A stretch of 64,000 nt of DNA from NCBI GenBank assembly GCA_910584065.1, contig CAJTZN010000005.1, positions 50,390 through 114,389 on the forward strand. Direction: 5' to 3'. The stretch is from an uncultured Eubacterium sp. Lineage in GTDB: Bacteria; Bacillota; Clostridia; Lachnospirales; Lachnospiraceae. The translations under genes and the position numbers were made by a program. The notes under the pieces were generated by a model that did no database searches, was not told the DNA's origin, and saw only the letters and a list, made by a program, of their open reading frames with translations. Every line of letters starts with the position of its first letter. Position 1 is the first letter of the stretch. This document shows positions 23,021 to 31,516 of this stretch, in pieces.

Positions 23021-25198
23021 TTACAAATGCAGCACCCGGTCTTTGATCTCCTGCGTGCGCCCCTGATTCCAAAACTGCGTGCCGATATACCCGCATGTAC
23101 GGCGGGCGACAAACAGCTTTGACTGGTCGGTGTTTCCGCAGTTCGGGCACTCCCAGACAAGCTTGCCGTACTCATCCTCCTTGATCACGACTTCGCCGGA
23201 ATATCCGCATTGTTCACAAAAATCACTCTTCGTATTCAGTTCGGCGTACATGATATTTTCGTAAATATGCCGCATCACCGAGAGAACGGCGGGAATGTTG
23301 TCCTGCATGTTCGGCACTTCGACATAGCTGATCGCGCCGCCGGGCGACAGCTTCTGAAACTCCGACTCAAAGCTGAGCTTGCTGAACGCGTCAATCTCCT
23401 CGGTCACATGGATATGATAACTATTGGTAATGTAGTTCTTATCCGTCACCCCTTTGATCACTCCAAACCGTCTCTGCAGGCATTTGGCAAACTTATATGT
23501 CGTGGACTCCATTGGCGTCCCGTATACCGAGTAACTGATGCGCTCAGCCGCTTTCCACTCGGCGCATTTATCATTCAGGCGTTTCATGACCGCCAGCGCA
23601 AACTCCCGGCCCTCCGGGTCCGTATGCGACTTCCCGGTCATGCGCATACACATCTCATACAAGCCGGCATAACCGAGCGAGATCGTAGAATATCCGTCGT
23701 AGAGGAGCTTATCGATCTTCTCGCCTTTTTCCAGCCTCGCCAGCGCCCCGTGCTGCCACAGGATCGGCGCCACATCCGAAGTCGTTCCGAGCAGGCGCTC
23801 ATGACGGCAGCGCAGCGCGCGGTGGCACAATTCCAAACGCTCATCCAGAATCTTCCAGAATTTATCCTCATCGCCATAGGAGGAACATGCCACATCCACG
23901 AGGTTGATCGTCACGACGCCCTGATTGAACCGGCCGTAATATTTATGGCTTCCGTCCGGATTGCGCTGCCCGTCCTCCACGGTCAAAAACGAGCGGCACC
24001 CCATGCACGTATACACATCCCCCCGTTTCAGCTCGCGCATCACTTTGGCGGAAATGTAGTCCGGCACCATGCGCTTGGCGGTGCAAGCGGCCGCCAGTTC
24101 CGTCAGGTAATAAAACTCCGAGCCTTCCTCCATATTGTCCTCGTCGAGTACGTAAATGAGTTTCGGGAACGCCGGCGTGATCCACACACCCTTTTCATTT
24201 TTCACGCCCTCGATCCGCTGGCGGAGCACCTCTTCGATCAAAAGTGCCAGATCGCGGCGGGTCTGCCCCTCCACTTCGTCCAGATAAAGGAACATCGTGA
24301 CAAACGGAGCCTGTCCGTTACAGGTCATCAGCGTGATCAGCTGGTACTGGATCGTCTGGATCCCTCTCTTGATCTCATCCGCCAGCCGTTTTTTCACGAT
24401 CTTTTCCAGTCTCTCATCCTCTTCGACAAGACCGAGATCAACGTACTCCTCCCGGACTTCCTCCCGGATCTTCTTTCTGCTTATGTCCACAAACGGTGCC
24501 AGATGCGCCAGGGAAAATGACTGGCCGCCGTACTGGTTACTGGCCACCTGCGCCACGATCTGGGTCGTCACGTTGCACGCCGTGTAAAATGAATGCGGCT
24601 TTTCAATCAGCGTATCACTGATGACCGTACCATTCTGCAGCATGTCCTCCAGATTCACCAGATCGCAGTTGTGCTCCTTCTGCGCGTAATAATCCGAATC
24701 ATGAAAATGTATGATCCCCTCCTTATGGGCATCCACCACCTCTTTCGGCAGAAGCAGGCGCATGGACAGATCCTTGCTGACCTGGCCCGCCATATAATCG
24801 CGCTGTGTCGAGTTGATCCCGGCGTCCTTATTGGAATTTTCCTGATGGATCTCCTCATTGCTGCACTCAATGAGGGAAAGGATCTCGCTGTCCGTCGTGT
24901 TCGCCTTGCGGGCGATCTCCCGTTGATACCGGTATCTCACATACTTCTGCGCAATCTCATACCCGCCCTCTTTCATGATCCCGATTTCTACCATATCCTG
25001 TATATTTTCCACGTTTACCGAAAACGGCGACGCCTCGATCTGCGCGCTCACCTGGTTCGTAATGTCTGCCACCTGCAGCAGCGTCAGTCTTTTGTGCTCC
25101 TCAACTTCCAGATTTGCCTTTTGGATTGCATTACTTATTTTTTCCGGATCAAATTCAACCTCTTCCCCATTCCGCTTGATCACCCTTGTTTTTACCAT
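23021..25198 (-). CDS. nrdD: anaerobic (class III) ribonucleoside-triphosphate reductase
   Basis: This 725-residue enzyme reduces ribonucleoside triphosphates to deoxyribonucleotides under anoxia. Residues 1-95 are an ATP-cone allosteric domain (RVIKRNGEEVEFDPEKI). The catalytic barrel follows, and the C-terminal zinc site has four Cys (CEQCGYSG, CPNCGN). The glycyl radical loop RTCGYIGTQFWNQG is near residue 705. It needs the radical SAM activase NrdG, whose gene usually follows directly; none is within this window. Two NrdR boxes lie before the start, so it should be repressed when deoxynucleotide pools are high. Confidence 0.96.
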   Translation of the reverse strand: MVKTRVIKRNGEEVEFDPEKISNAIQKANLEVEEHKRLTLLQVADITNQVSAQIEASPFSVNVENIQDMVEIGIMKEGGYEIAQKYVRYRYQREIARKANTTDSEILSLIECSNEEIHQENSNKDAGINSTQRDYMAGQVSKDLSMRLLLPKEVVDAHKEGIIHFHDSDYYAQKEHNCDLVNLEDMLQNGTVISDTLIEKPHSFYTACNVTTQIVAQVASNQYGGQSFSLAHLAPFVDISRKKIREEVREEYVDLGLVEEDERLEKIVKKRLADEIKRGIQTIQYQLITLMTCNGQAPFVTMFLYLDEVEGQTRRDLALLIEEVLRQRIEGVKNEKGVWITPAFPKLIYVLDEDNMEEGSEFYYLTELAAACTAKRMVPDYISAKVMRELKRGDVYTCMGCRSFLTVEDGQRNPDGSHKYYGRFNQGVVTINLVDVACSSYGDEDKFWKILDERLELCHRALRCRHERLLGTTSDVAPILWQHGALARLEKGEKIDKLLYDGYSTISLGYAGLYEMCMRMTGKSHTDPEGREFALAVMKRLNDKCAEWKAAERISYSVYGTPMESTTYKFAKCLQRRFGVIKGVTDKNYITNSYHIHVTEEIDAFSKLSFESEFQKLSPGGAISYVEVPNMQDNIPAVLSVMRHIYENIMYAELNTKSDFCEQCGYSGEVVIKEDEYGKLVWECPNCGNTDQSKLFVARRTCGYIGTQFWNQGRTQEIKDRVLHL

Positions 25199-25214
25199 GT
25201 CTCACATACTCTCC

Positions 25215-25262
25215 TTACTTGATATAGTGCGCTGTTTTTGTAGACAATACTATATATTGTGT
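25215..25262 (-). promoter_or_regulatory. pair of NrdR boxes upstream of nrdD
   Basis: The 16-mer at 25247-25262 matches the NrdR consensus (ACACTATATATTGTGT form) at 15 of 16 positions. A weaker copy at 25215-25230 (ending GATATAGTGC) matches at about 11 of 16. Their starts are 32 bases apart, three helical turns, which is the standard NrdR geometry. Confidence 0.75.
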
Positions 25263-25342
25263 TCTAATCATATCACTTGTCCTGTCGTATGTAAAGAATA
25301 ATTTCTAAAAAAATTTTTAAACAGCTTTTCACCATTTTTTTC

Positions 25343-25371
25343 TTGCATTCTTCCGCTTCCCGTGCTATAAT
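25343..25371 (+). promoter_or_regulatory. sigma-A promoter of the rpsF-ssb-rpsR operon
   Basis: TTGCAT and TATAAT are spaced by 17 bases, with a leader of about 100 bases to rpsF. Confidence 0.8.
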
Positions 25372-25404
25372 GTAACTCCGTGATGTAAAAAATCATATTC
25401 CTTG

Positions 25405-25447
25405 TTCTCCCCTGAGCAGAGTCTTTCCAAAGCCTTTTAAGGGAGAG
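25405..25447 (+). promoter_or_regulatory. leader stem before rpsF, possible S6:S18 autoregulatory site
   Basis: TTCTCCC and GGGAGAG can pair over 29 bases just before the ribosome site. S6:S18 leaders occur at this place in many bacteria, but I could not identify the conserved CCG element, so the assignment is tentative. Confidence 0.3.
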
Positions 25448-25476
25448 CCAGAGACCAAAAGGAGGTGCAGGCAACT

Positions 25477-25764
25477 ATGAATAAGTATGAATTAGCTTTA
25501 GTTGTTAGTGCAAAAGTTGATGACGAAGTAAGAAATGCCACGGTCGAAAAAGCCAAAGAGTATATCACAACATTTGGCGGTACGATTACAAACGTCGATG
25601 AATGGGGCAAAAAAAGACTTGCCTATGAAATTCAGAAGATGAACGAAGGCTTTTATTACTTTATTCAATTCGATTCCGAGCCGACTACGCCGGGCGAGAT
25701 TGAACAGCGGCTTCGCATTATGGACAACGTGATTCGATACTTATGCGTAAAACAGGAAGCATAA
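25477..25764 (+). CDS. rpsF: 30S ribosomal protein S6
   Basis: This 95-residue protein begins MNKYELALVVSAKVDDE and has the S6 ferredoxin-like fold with the conserved DEWGKKRLAYEI and YYFIQFDSEP segments. I use ATG 25477, preceded by AAGGAGG; the upstream frame is untranslated leader. S6 binds S18 on the platform of the small subunit, and both genes flank ssb here in the standard Bacillota order rpsF-ssb-rpsR. Confidence 0.97.
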   Translation: MNKYELALVVSAKVDDEVRNATVEKAKEYITTFGGTITNVDEWGKKRLAYEIQKMNEGFYYFIQFDSEPTTPGEIEQRLRIMDNVIRYLCVKQEA

Positions 25765-25783
25765 GAAAAGGAGGAATCCTTCC

Positions 25784-26239
25784 ATGAATAAAGTAATTTT
25801 TATGGGTAATTTGACAAGAGATCCCGAGATCCGGTATTCTCAGGGAGAAAATTCGTTGGCAATTGCTCGGTTTAGTATCGCTGTAAACCGCCGGTTCGCC
25901 CGCCAGGGGGAAACGGACGTCGATTTCTTCAACTGTACCGCGTTCGGCAAACAGGCTGAATTTGTTGAGAAATATTTCAAGCAGGGTTCGCGCATGCTGC
26001 TCACCGGCCGCGTGCAGAACGATAACTATACGAATAAGAATGGTGAAAAAGTATATAGTGTGCAGATCATCGCCGATGAGATCGAATTTGCCGAGAGAAA
26101 GAGCACGGCGGACGCCAATGCGGCCGCTTCCCGTGGAAACGGCGGATTCGGCGGCGGAGCACCGGAGCCTGCCTTAGCGGCAGACGACGATTTCATGAAC
26201 ATTCCAGACGGCATAGAGGACGGTTTACCATTTAACTAA
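25784..26239 (+). CDS. ssb: single-stranded DNA-binding protein
   Basis: This 151-residue protein has an OB fold (residues 1-105: MNKVIFMGNLTRDPEIRY, VDFFNCTAFGKQAEF, SRMLLTGRVQNDNYTNKNGE). A disordered Gly/Ala-rich linker follows, then an acidic tail ending DGIEDGLPFN, a variant of the DDDIPF tip that recruits replication and repair partners. It lies between rpsF and rpsR with a good GGAGG site. Confidence 0.97.
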   Translation: MNKVIFMGNLTRDPEIRYSQGENSLAIARFSIAVNRRFARQGETDVDFFNCTAFGKQAEFVEKYFKQGSRMLLTGRVQNDNYTNKNGEKVYSVQIIADEIEFAERKSTADANAAASRGNGGFGGGAPEPALAADDDFMNIPDGIEDGLPFN

Positions 26240-26277
26240 ATCCGAATGATTGCATCAATCAAAAGGAGGCAATTCAA

Positions 26278-26544
26278 ATGGCTTATAACAAGGGAAACGG
26301 CTCAGATTCTCCGGCGAGAAGAAGAGGCCCTCGCAGAAGGAAAAAAGTTTGCGCGTTTTGTTCTGACAAAGAACATGATTATATTGACTACAAAGACACG
26401 AACAAGCTGAAACGCTACATGTCTGAGAGAGGTAAGATCCTTCCGAGAAGGATCACCGGCACATGCGCGAAACATCAGCGCGCGCTCACGGCAGCGATCA
26501 AACGTGCCCGCCACGTTGCATTGATGCCGTACACACTTGACTGA
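26278..26544 (+). CDS. rpsR: 30S ribosomal protein S18
   Basis: This 88-residue basic protein has the S18 core: VCAFCSDKEHDYIDYKD, then KLKRYMSERGKILPRRITGTC and KHQRALTAAIKRARHVALMPY. The Cys pair in CAFC marks the zinc-containing C+ paralogue type. It ends the operon 25 bases before a strong terminator. Confidence 0.97.
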   Translation: MAYNKGNGSDSPARRRGPRRRKKVCAFCSDKEHDYIDYKDTNKLKRYMSERGKILPRRITGTCAKHQRALTAAIKRARHVALMPYTLD

Positions 26545-26568
26545 TAAATCATAAAAACAAATGCTGCG

Positions 26569-26613
26569 GACTGGCCGGCAGACATCTTTTTGTCTGCCAG
26601 CCAGTCTTTTTTT
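26569..26613 (+). terminator. intrinsic terminator of the rpsF operon
   Basis: A 16-base stem (GACTGGCCGGCAGACA with TGTCTGCCAGCCAGTC, one mismatch) closes a six-base loop and is followed by seven T. Confidence 0.92.
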
Positions 26614-26615
26614 GC

Positions 26616-26644
26616 TTCCATTTTCGTCCTATCCGTGGTATAAT
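26616..26644 (+). promoter_or_regulatory. probable promoter of the gdpP-rplI-dnaB operon
   Basis: TATAAT at 26639 has TTCCAT 17 bases upstream. The -35 match is moderate. Confidence 0.5.
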
Positions 26645-26697
26645 GTTGGTACATATCGCATTTTGCCTGATCACGGATACAGGATAGGAGGAAACCT

Positions 26698-28752
26698 TTG
26701 AACGAGAAAAAAATCCAGGAGACGATGCGTTCCTATCTGCGATGGCCGCTTCTGCTCTCCTTGCTCCTGATCGCCGTAAATCTTCACATGTATACGTTAG
26801 ATGTAAAGATCGGCGCTCTGATGACCATATACGTCATCCTATATATTGCCATTGCCCTACTCTTGTTTTTCTACAAGAGAAAGGCCCTTTTGGGCGATCT
26901 CGTACAGTACGCGATCCGCTTTAACCGCACGGTAAACCGTCTGGCAACCAATCTGGATCTGCCGCTCGCCATTACCGACTGGACGGGAAGCTGCCTGTGG
27001 TGCAACTGGCAGTTTACCAAACTGTTCTGCACCGGGTCGACCAGGCGGAAATTCACGATCGATTCCGTCATTCCGAACCTTTCCGTCAAGACGTATCCGC
27101 AGACGACGGACGAAAATTCGGAAATCCATTTCCATACGGAAGATAAATATTACAAAGCCGTGATCCAGAAAATAAACATGATGGAAAACGAGCCGGAATC
27201 CGGGGATCAGGCGGCCACCCCGTTTATCCTCGGCGAAAATTTTTACGTTTTTTATCTGTATGACGAAACGGAGATCGTTCGTTATATCAAGGAAAATAAC
27301 GAACAGCGGCTCGATGTGGGGTTACTGTACATCGACAACTACGATGAATCGCTGGAACCGGTCGACGAGGTGCGCCGCGCCCTCTTATCGGCCCTGATCG
27401 ACCGGAAGATCAACAAATACATGCTGAAGATCGACGCCATTACGAAAAAACTGGAGAAGGACAAATACATTTTCCTCTTCAAACACAAATATCTGTCCGA
27501 ACTGCAGAACAATAAATTTTCCCTTTTGGACGAAATACGGAATGTCAACGTCGGGGAAGATGTCAGCATCACGATCAGCATGGGGATCGGCACACAGGCG
27601 GAAACGTTCAATAAGCGCCAGGAATATGCCCGGAGCGCGATCGACCTCGCGCTTGCCAGGGGCGGCGACCAGGTCGTGATCAAAAACAGGGACAATATTT
27701 TGTACTACGGCGGAAAGAGCATCCAGCAAGAGAAAAACACACGGGTGAAAGCGCGCGTCAAAGCACACGCGCTCCGCGAGTCGATCATCGCCGCCGAACA
27801 GATCATCATCATGGGACACCAGCTGCCCGACGTGGACGCGATCGGAAGCGCGATCGGCATTTTCCACATCGCCGCCGCGCTCGGGAAAACAGCGCATATC
27901 GTCGTAAACAAAGTGACGTCGTCACTGCGGCCCCTGCTCGCGATGCTGAAATCACATGAGGAATACCAATCCGACTTATTTATCACCGGTGAGACGGCGC
28001 GCTCCCTGATGACAGACAATACACTGCTCGTCATCGTTGACGTGAACCACCCGTCTTACACGGATGAACCGGCCCTCGTGGAACTCGCATCGTCCCTCGT
28101 CGTACTCGACCACCACCGCCAGGCAGGCGAGTCATTCCAGAACCCGACTCTCTCCTACGTGGAGCCGTTTGCTTCCTCCACGTGTGAGATGGTGGCGGAA
28201 ATCCTGCAGTACGTCGGCGAAGAGGTCAAACTGAAATCGTATGAGGCCGACGCGCTGTACTCCGGCATTATGGTCGATACGAACAACTTTATGAACAAAC
28301 CCGGCGTGCGCACGTTTGAAGCCGTCGCGTTCCTGCGTCGTTCCGGTGCGGACATTACCCGCATCCGCAAGTTATTCCGTACCGACCTCAATGAATATAA
28401 GGTAAAGGCAGAGGCCATCCAGAATACCGATATTTTCCTGGATCATTACGCGATTTCCCTCTGCGACGCCAACGACTGCGAATCGCCGACGATCGTGGGG
28501 GCAAAGATTGCCAACGAACTGCTAGATATCAACGGCATTAAGGCCACGTTTGTGCTCACGGAATTTGAAGGAAAAATATACATCAGCGCCCGCTCCATTG
28601 ATGAGCTGAACGTTCAGGTCGTGATGGAAAAACTGGGCGGCGGCGGGCACATCACGAGTGCCGGCGCCCAGCTCCACGACTGTACCCTCAAAGAGGGCGG
28701 CGATGTAATACGGAAAACATTATTAACTATGAAAGAAGAAGGTGACTTATAA
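26698..28752 (+). CDS. gdpP: cyclic-di-AMP phosphodiesterase GdpP
   Basis: This 684-residue membrane protein starts with TTG seven bases after GGAGG. Two transmembrane helices lie within residues 15-62. A PAS-like domain (about 75-170) and a degenerate GGDEF domain (about 190-310) follow. The catalytic DHH-DHHA1 region (about 350-684) shows HQLPDVDAIGSA, VDVNHPSY, DHHRQAG and GGGGHITSAGA. GdpP linearises c-di-AMP and so sets potassium balance, wall integrity and beta-lactam tolerance. Its stop codon abuts the rplI start directly, the usual Bacillota gene order gdpP-rplI-dnaB. Confidence 0.95.
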   Translation: MNEKKIQETMRSYLRWPLLLSLLLIAVNLHMYTLDVKIGALMTIYVILYIAIALLLFFYKRKALLGDLVQYAIRFNRTVNRLATNLDLPLAITDWTGSCLWCNWQFTKLFCTGSTRRKFTIDSVIPNLSVKTYPQTTDENSEIHFHTEDKYYKAVIQKINMMENEPESGDQAATPFILGENFYVFYLYDETEIVRYIKENNEQRLDVGLLYIDNYDESLEPVDEVRRALLSALIDRKINKYMLKIDAITKKLEKDKYIFLFKHKYLSELQNNKFSLLDEIRNVNVGEDVSITISMGIGTQAETFNKRQEYARSAIDLALARGGDQVVIKNRDNILYYGGKSIQQEKNTRVKARVKAHALRESIIAAEQIIIMGHQLPDVDAIGSAIGIFHIAAALGKTAHIVVNKVTSSLRPLLAMLKSHEEYQSDLFITGETARSLMTDNTLLVIVDVNHPSYTDEPALVELASSLVVLDHHRQAGESFQNPTLSYVEPFASSTCEMVAEILQYVGEEVKLKSYEADALYSGIMVDTNNFMNKPGVRTFEAVAFLRRSGADITRIRKLFRTDLNEYKVKAEAIQNTDIFLDHYAISLCDANDCESPTIVGAKIANELLDINGIKATFVLTEFEGKIYISARSIDELNVQVVMEKLGGGGHITSAGAQLHDCTLKEGGDVIRKTLLTMKEEGDL

Positions 28753-29202
28753 ATGAAAGTAATACTGTTAGAAGATGTAAAATCACTGGGAAAAAAGGGC
28801 GAAGTCGTATCGGTCAATGACGGTTACGCGAGAAACTTCATTCTGAAAAAAAATCTCGGCATCGAGGCCACGTCAAAAAGCATGAACGACCTAAAACTCC
28901 AAAAACAGAACGAGGAAAAGGTCGCCGCCGAAAATCTGGAAAAAGCAAAAAAACTGGGCGAAGAACTTGAGGGTAAATCCGTAACCCTTTCCATCAAGGC
29001 TGGTTCCGGCGGCCGGGCGTTCGGTTCGGTTTCCACAAAAGAGATCTCCGCCGCTGCCAAAGAGCAGCTCGGTTACGACCTTGACAAAAAGAAGATGCAC
29101 CTCAATGAACCGATCAAGAGCATCGGAACGTTTCATGTGCCGATCAAGCTTCATCCCAAAGTAACGGCTGAACTTAAAGTGATCGTCAAAGAGCAGTCTT
29201 AA
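28753..29202 (+). CDS. rplI: 50S ribosomal protein L9
   Basis: This 149-residue protein has the L9 N-domain MKVILLEDVKSLGKKGEVV and GYARNFILKK, a long connecting helix, and the C-domain with GRAFGSVSTKEI and FHVPIKLHPKV. Its ATG follows the gdpP stop immediately, so expression depends on the upstream message. The ribosome site AGAAGGTGA lies within the end of gdpP. Confidence 0.97.
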   Translation: MKVILLEDVKSLGKKGEVVSVNDGYARNFILKKNLGIEATSKSMNDLKLQKQNEEKVAAENLEKAKKLGEELEGKSVTLSIKAGSGGRAFGSVSTKEISAAAKEQLGYDLDKKKMHLNEPIKSIGTFHVPIKLHPKVTAELKVIVKEQS

Positions 29203-29268
29203 ACGACGCATGAACGGTACCATACACTAGTGTGATGCGCAAAAGACGTGCGCGCATGAGGGGTAAAC

Positions 29269-30606
29269 ATGGAAGAACAGATCATAAAGCGAATCCTCCC
29301 ACACAGCGCAGAAGCGGAACAATCAGTGATCGGCGCGATCCTGCTCGATGCGGACGCCATCATTACCGTTTCCGAACTTCTGCTGCCGGAGGATTTTTAT
29401 ACGCTTCAATTTAAAACTCTATATAACGGAATGCTGTCCCTGTATCAGGAGGGAAAACCGATCGATCCCGTCACGCTGCAGAACAAGCTGCGTGAACAGG
29501 AAGTGCCGGAAGAACTGTGCAGCGTGGAATTTATCAGCAACGTCCTTTCCTCGGTCCCGACATCTGCCAATGTCAAATACTACGCGGAGATCGTAAAGGA
29601 TAAGGCCGTCTTGCGAAGACTGATCCGCGTCTCCGAATCAATCGCCAATGACTGCTATCAGGACACCGAGGATCTGAACGTCCTGTTGGACAACACCGAG
29701 CGGCAGATTTTTGACGTCGTGCAGAACCGGACCACAAGTGAATTTGTCCCCATCAAGCAGATCGCGCTCGAGACGCTGGAAAGTATCCAGAACGCGGCAA
29801 AAACAGTCGGCGCCGTCACCGGGATCTCCACGGGCTTTTATGACCTGGATTCCCGCACGGCAGGACTTCAGAAATCCGACCTCATTTTGATTGCCGCCCG
29901 TCCCTCGATGGGAAAAACGGCGTTTGTGTTAAACATCGCGGAAACCGTCGCCATGAAACATAACACGTCAACTGCCATTTTCAGTCTGGAAATGTCCCGC
30001 ATCCAGCTGGCCAAACGACTGATCTCGATGAATTCCAAAGTGGACTCCCAGAATATGCGCGTCGGCAACCTGGCGGATGAGGACTGGGGAAAGATCACCG
30101 AGAGCACGATCCTTCTCGGCGAATCCCCGCTGATGATCGACGACACGCCCGGCATTACCGTGGCGGAACTGCGTTCCAAATGCCGGAAAATGAAAATAGA
30201 AAACGATCTCGGACTCGTCATCATCGACTATCTGCAGCTGATGTCGGGAAGCGGCGGACGGCGCAGCGAATCGCGCCAGCAGGAGATTTCCGATATTTCG
30301 CGCTCCCTGAAAGCACTCGCCAGGGAAATCGACTGTCCGGTCATCGCCCTGTCCCAGCTCAGCCGCGCCGTCGAGGGGCGCGAGGATAAGCGCCCGATGC
30401 TCTCGGATCTGCGTGAATCCGGGGCGATCGAACAGGACGCCGATGTCGTGATGTTCATTTACCGGGATGAATATTATCATAAAGATTCCGAAGACAAAGG
30501 CATCGCGGAAATCATCATCGGCAAACAGCGAAACGGCCCCACATGTACCGTTAAGCTGAAATGGCTCTCGCAGTTTACGAAATTTGCAAATTTGGAAACC
30601 AATTAG
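29269..30606 (+). CDS. dnaB: replicative DNA helicase
   Basis: This 445-residue hexameric helicase has the N-terminal DnaB domain (HSAEAEQSVIGAILLD) and the RecA-like motor. Walker A is ARPSMGKTAFVLNIA near residue 208 and Walker B is LVIIDYLQLM near 319, with AREIDCPVIALSQLSR and DLRESGAIEQDADVV after it. The length is normal and no intein is present. It ends the gdpP-rplI-dnaB operon. A hairpin without a clear T-run (30648-30676, CCGCTTTTT with AAAAAGCGG inside CTGT/ACAG) follows its stop. Confidence 0.97.
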   Translation: MEEQIIKRILPHSAEAEQSVIGAILLDADAIITVSELLLPEDFYTLQFKTLYNGMLSLYQEGKPIDPVTLQNKLREQEVPEELCSVEFISNVLSSVPTSANVKYYAEIVKDKAVLRRLIRVSESIANDCYQDTEDLNVLLDNTERQIFDVVQNRTTSEFVPIKQIALETLESIQNAAKTVGAVTGISTGFYDLDSRTAGLQKSDLILIAARPSMGKTAFVLNIAETVAMKHNTSTAIFSLEMSRIQLAKRLISMNSKVDSQNMRVGNLADEDWGKITESTILLGESPLMIDDTPGITVAELRSKCRKMKIENDLGLVIIDYLQLMSGSGGRRSESRQQEISDISRSLKALAREIDCPVIALSQLSRAVEGREDKRPMLSDLRESGAIEQDADVVMFIYRDEYYHKDSEDKGIAEIIIGKQRNGPTCTVKLKWLSQFTKFANLETN

Positions 30607-30680
30607 GCGTTTTATCATTTTTTATGTCGCAAAAACAGAAAAGCTGTCAACCGCTTTTTCAAAAAAAGCGGACAGGCTAC

Positions 30681-30708
30681 TTGAACTCCGTTCCCCTTTT
30701 GTTATACT
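30681..30708 (+). promoter_or_regulatory. sigma-A promoter of the MerR-like gene
   Basis: TTGAAC and TATACT are spaced by 16 bases. Three 18-base near-repeats (30728, 30746, 30764) fill the leader between promoter and start codon. Confidence 0.6.
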
Positions 30709-30796
30709 TAAGTCAACTTTAAGCTTCACGGAAGCGTCAGGCTATACCGAAGTGTCAGGCTTCCCCGGAGCGTTAGGAAAGGACGGAATATATATT

Positions 30797-31387
30797 ATGA
30801 AAGAACCTGTACAGCTTTGCTACACGATCTCAGAGGCCGCCAAACTGATGAATGTCGAACCTCATGTGCTGCGCTACTGGGAGGATGAGCTTAACCTGAA
30901 TATCGCCCGCAATTCGATGGGCCACCGCATATACACGGACGACGACTTAAAAACTTTTAAATCGATCCAGCACCTGAAAGCAAGCCATATATCGCTGAAA
31001 GATATACGGGAACAGCTGCCGTCCGCGCCTTCCGCGGCGGTCTCCCCAGCCGGAAACACTTCAGTGAAATCTTCCGGCCCAAACGGAAATGCCGATAAAA
31101 TGACACAATTTAAGTCTATACTTACTAACATCATAAAAGACGCCATGAATGAAAATTCCAAAGAAATGAGCGATACGATCAGTTCGAAGGTTTCGGACAA
31201 TGTCCGCAAGGAGATTGATTTCCTCGTCAGGCAAAGGGATGAAGAGGAAGAAGCCCGTTTCAAGCAGCTGGACGAGACGATACGAACATTTCAGAAGGCG
31301 CGCCAGGAGGCCGCCATCGCAAAGGTGAGCGAAAAAAAGGAAAAGAAACGGAATCTTTTTTCGAAGCGCAAGCAAAAGGAAAAGTAA
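30797..31387 (+). CDS. MerR-type helix-turn-helix protein with C-terminal coiled coil
   Basis: This 196-residue protein has a MerR-like winged helix at residues 8-75 (YTISEAAKLMNVEPHVLRYW, then HRIYTDDDLKTFKSIQHLK). A Ser/Pro/Asn-rich linker follows, then a long charged helix (about 110-170) and a Lys/Arg-rich end (KEKKRNLFSKRKQKEK). No metal-binding Cys pair of classical MerR regulators is seen. RacA-like chromosome-anchoring proteins share this shape, but the resemblance is general. The frame is open upstream of ATG 30797 into dnaB, but the promoter supports the short form. Confidence 0.75.
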   Translation: MKEPVQLCYTISEAAKLMNVEPHVLRYWEDELNLNIARNSMGHRIYTDDDLKTFKSIQHLKASHISLKDIREQLPSAPSAAVSPAGNTSVKSSGPNGNADKMTQFKSILTNIIKDAMNENSKEMSDTISSKVSDNVRKEIDFLVRQRDEEEEARFKQLDETIRTFQKARQEAAIAKVSEKKEKKRNLFSKRKQKEK

Positions 31388-31416
31388 AAATTCCCATAAT
31401 AATTTTCGCTTAGGAC

Positions 31417-31445
31417 TTGCATTCCCTTTATGGAAATGTTATAAT
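31417..31445 (+). promoter_or_regulatory. sigma-A promoter of the Ig-like surface protein gene
   Basis: TTGCAT and TATAAT are separated by 17 bases, about 70 bases before the start codon. Confidence 0.75.
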
Positions 31446-31516
31446 GTCTTCATAATATCGCTATACATATTTGTGGATTTTCACAAACATGGCAGCAAAA
31501 ATTAAAAGGAGGAAGA

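Noticed and set aside
23210..24520. Plus-strand open frame of 436 codons opposite nrdD
   Set aside because: Shadow of a highly conserved gene; composition (His, Arg, Leu-rich) reflects reverse-complement codon bias.
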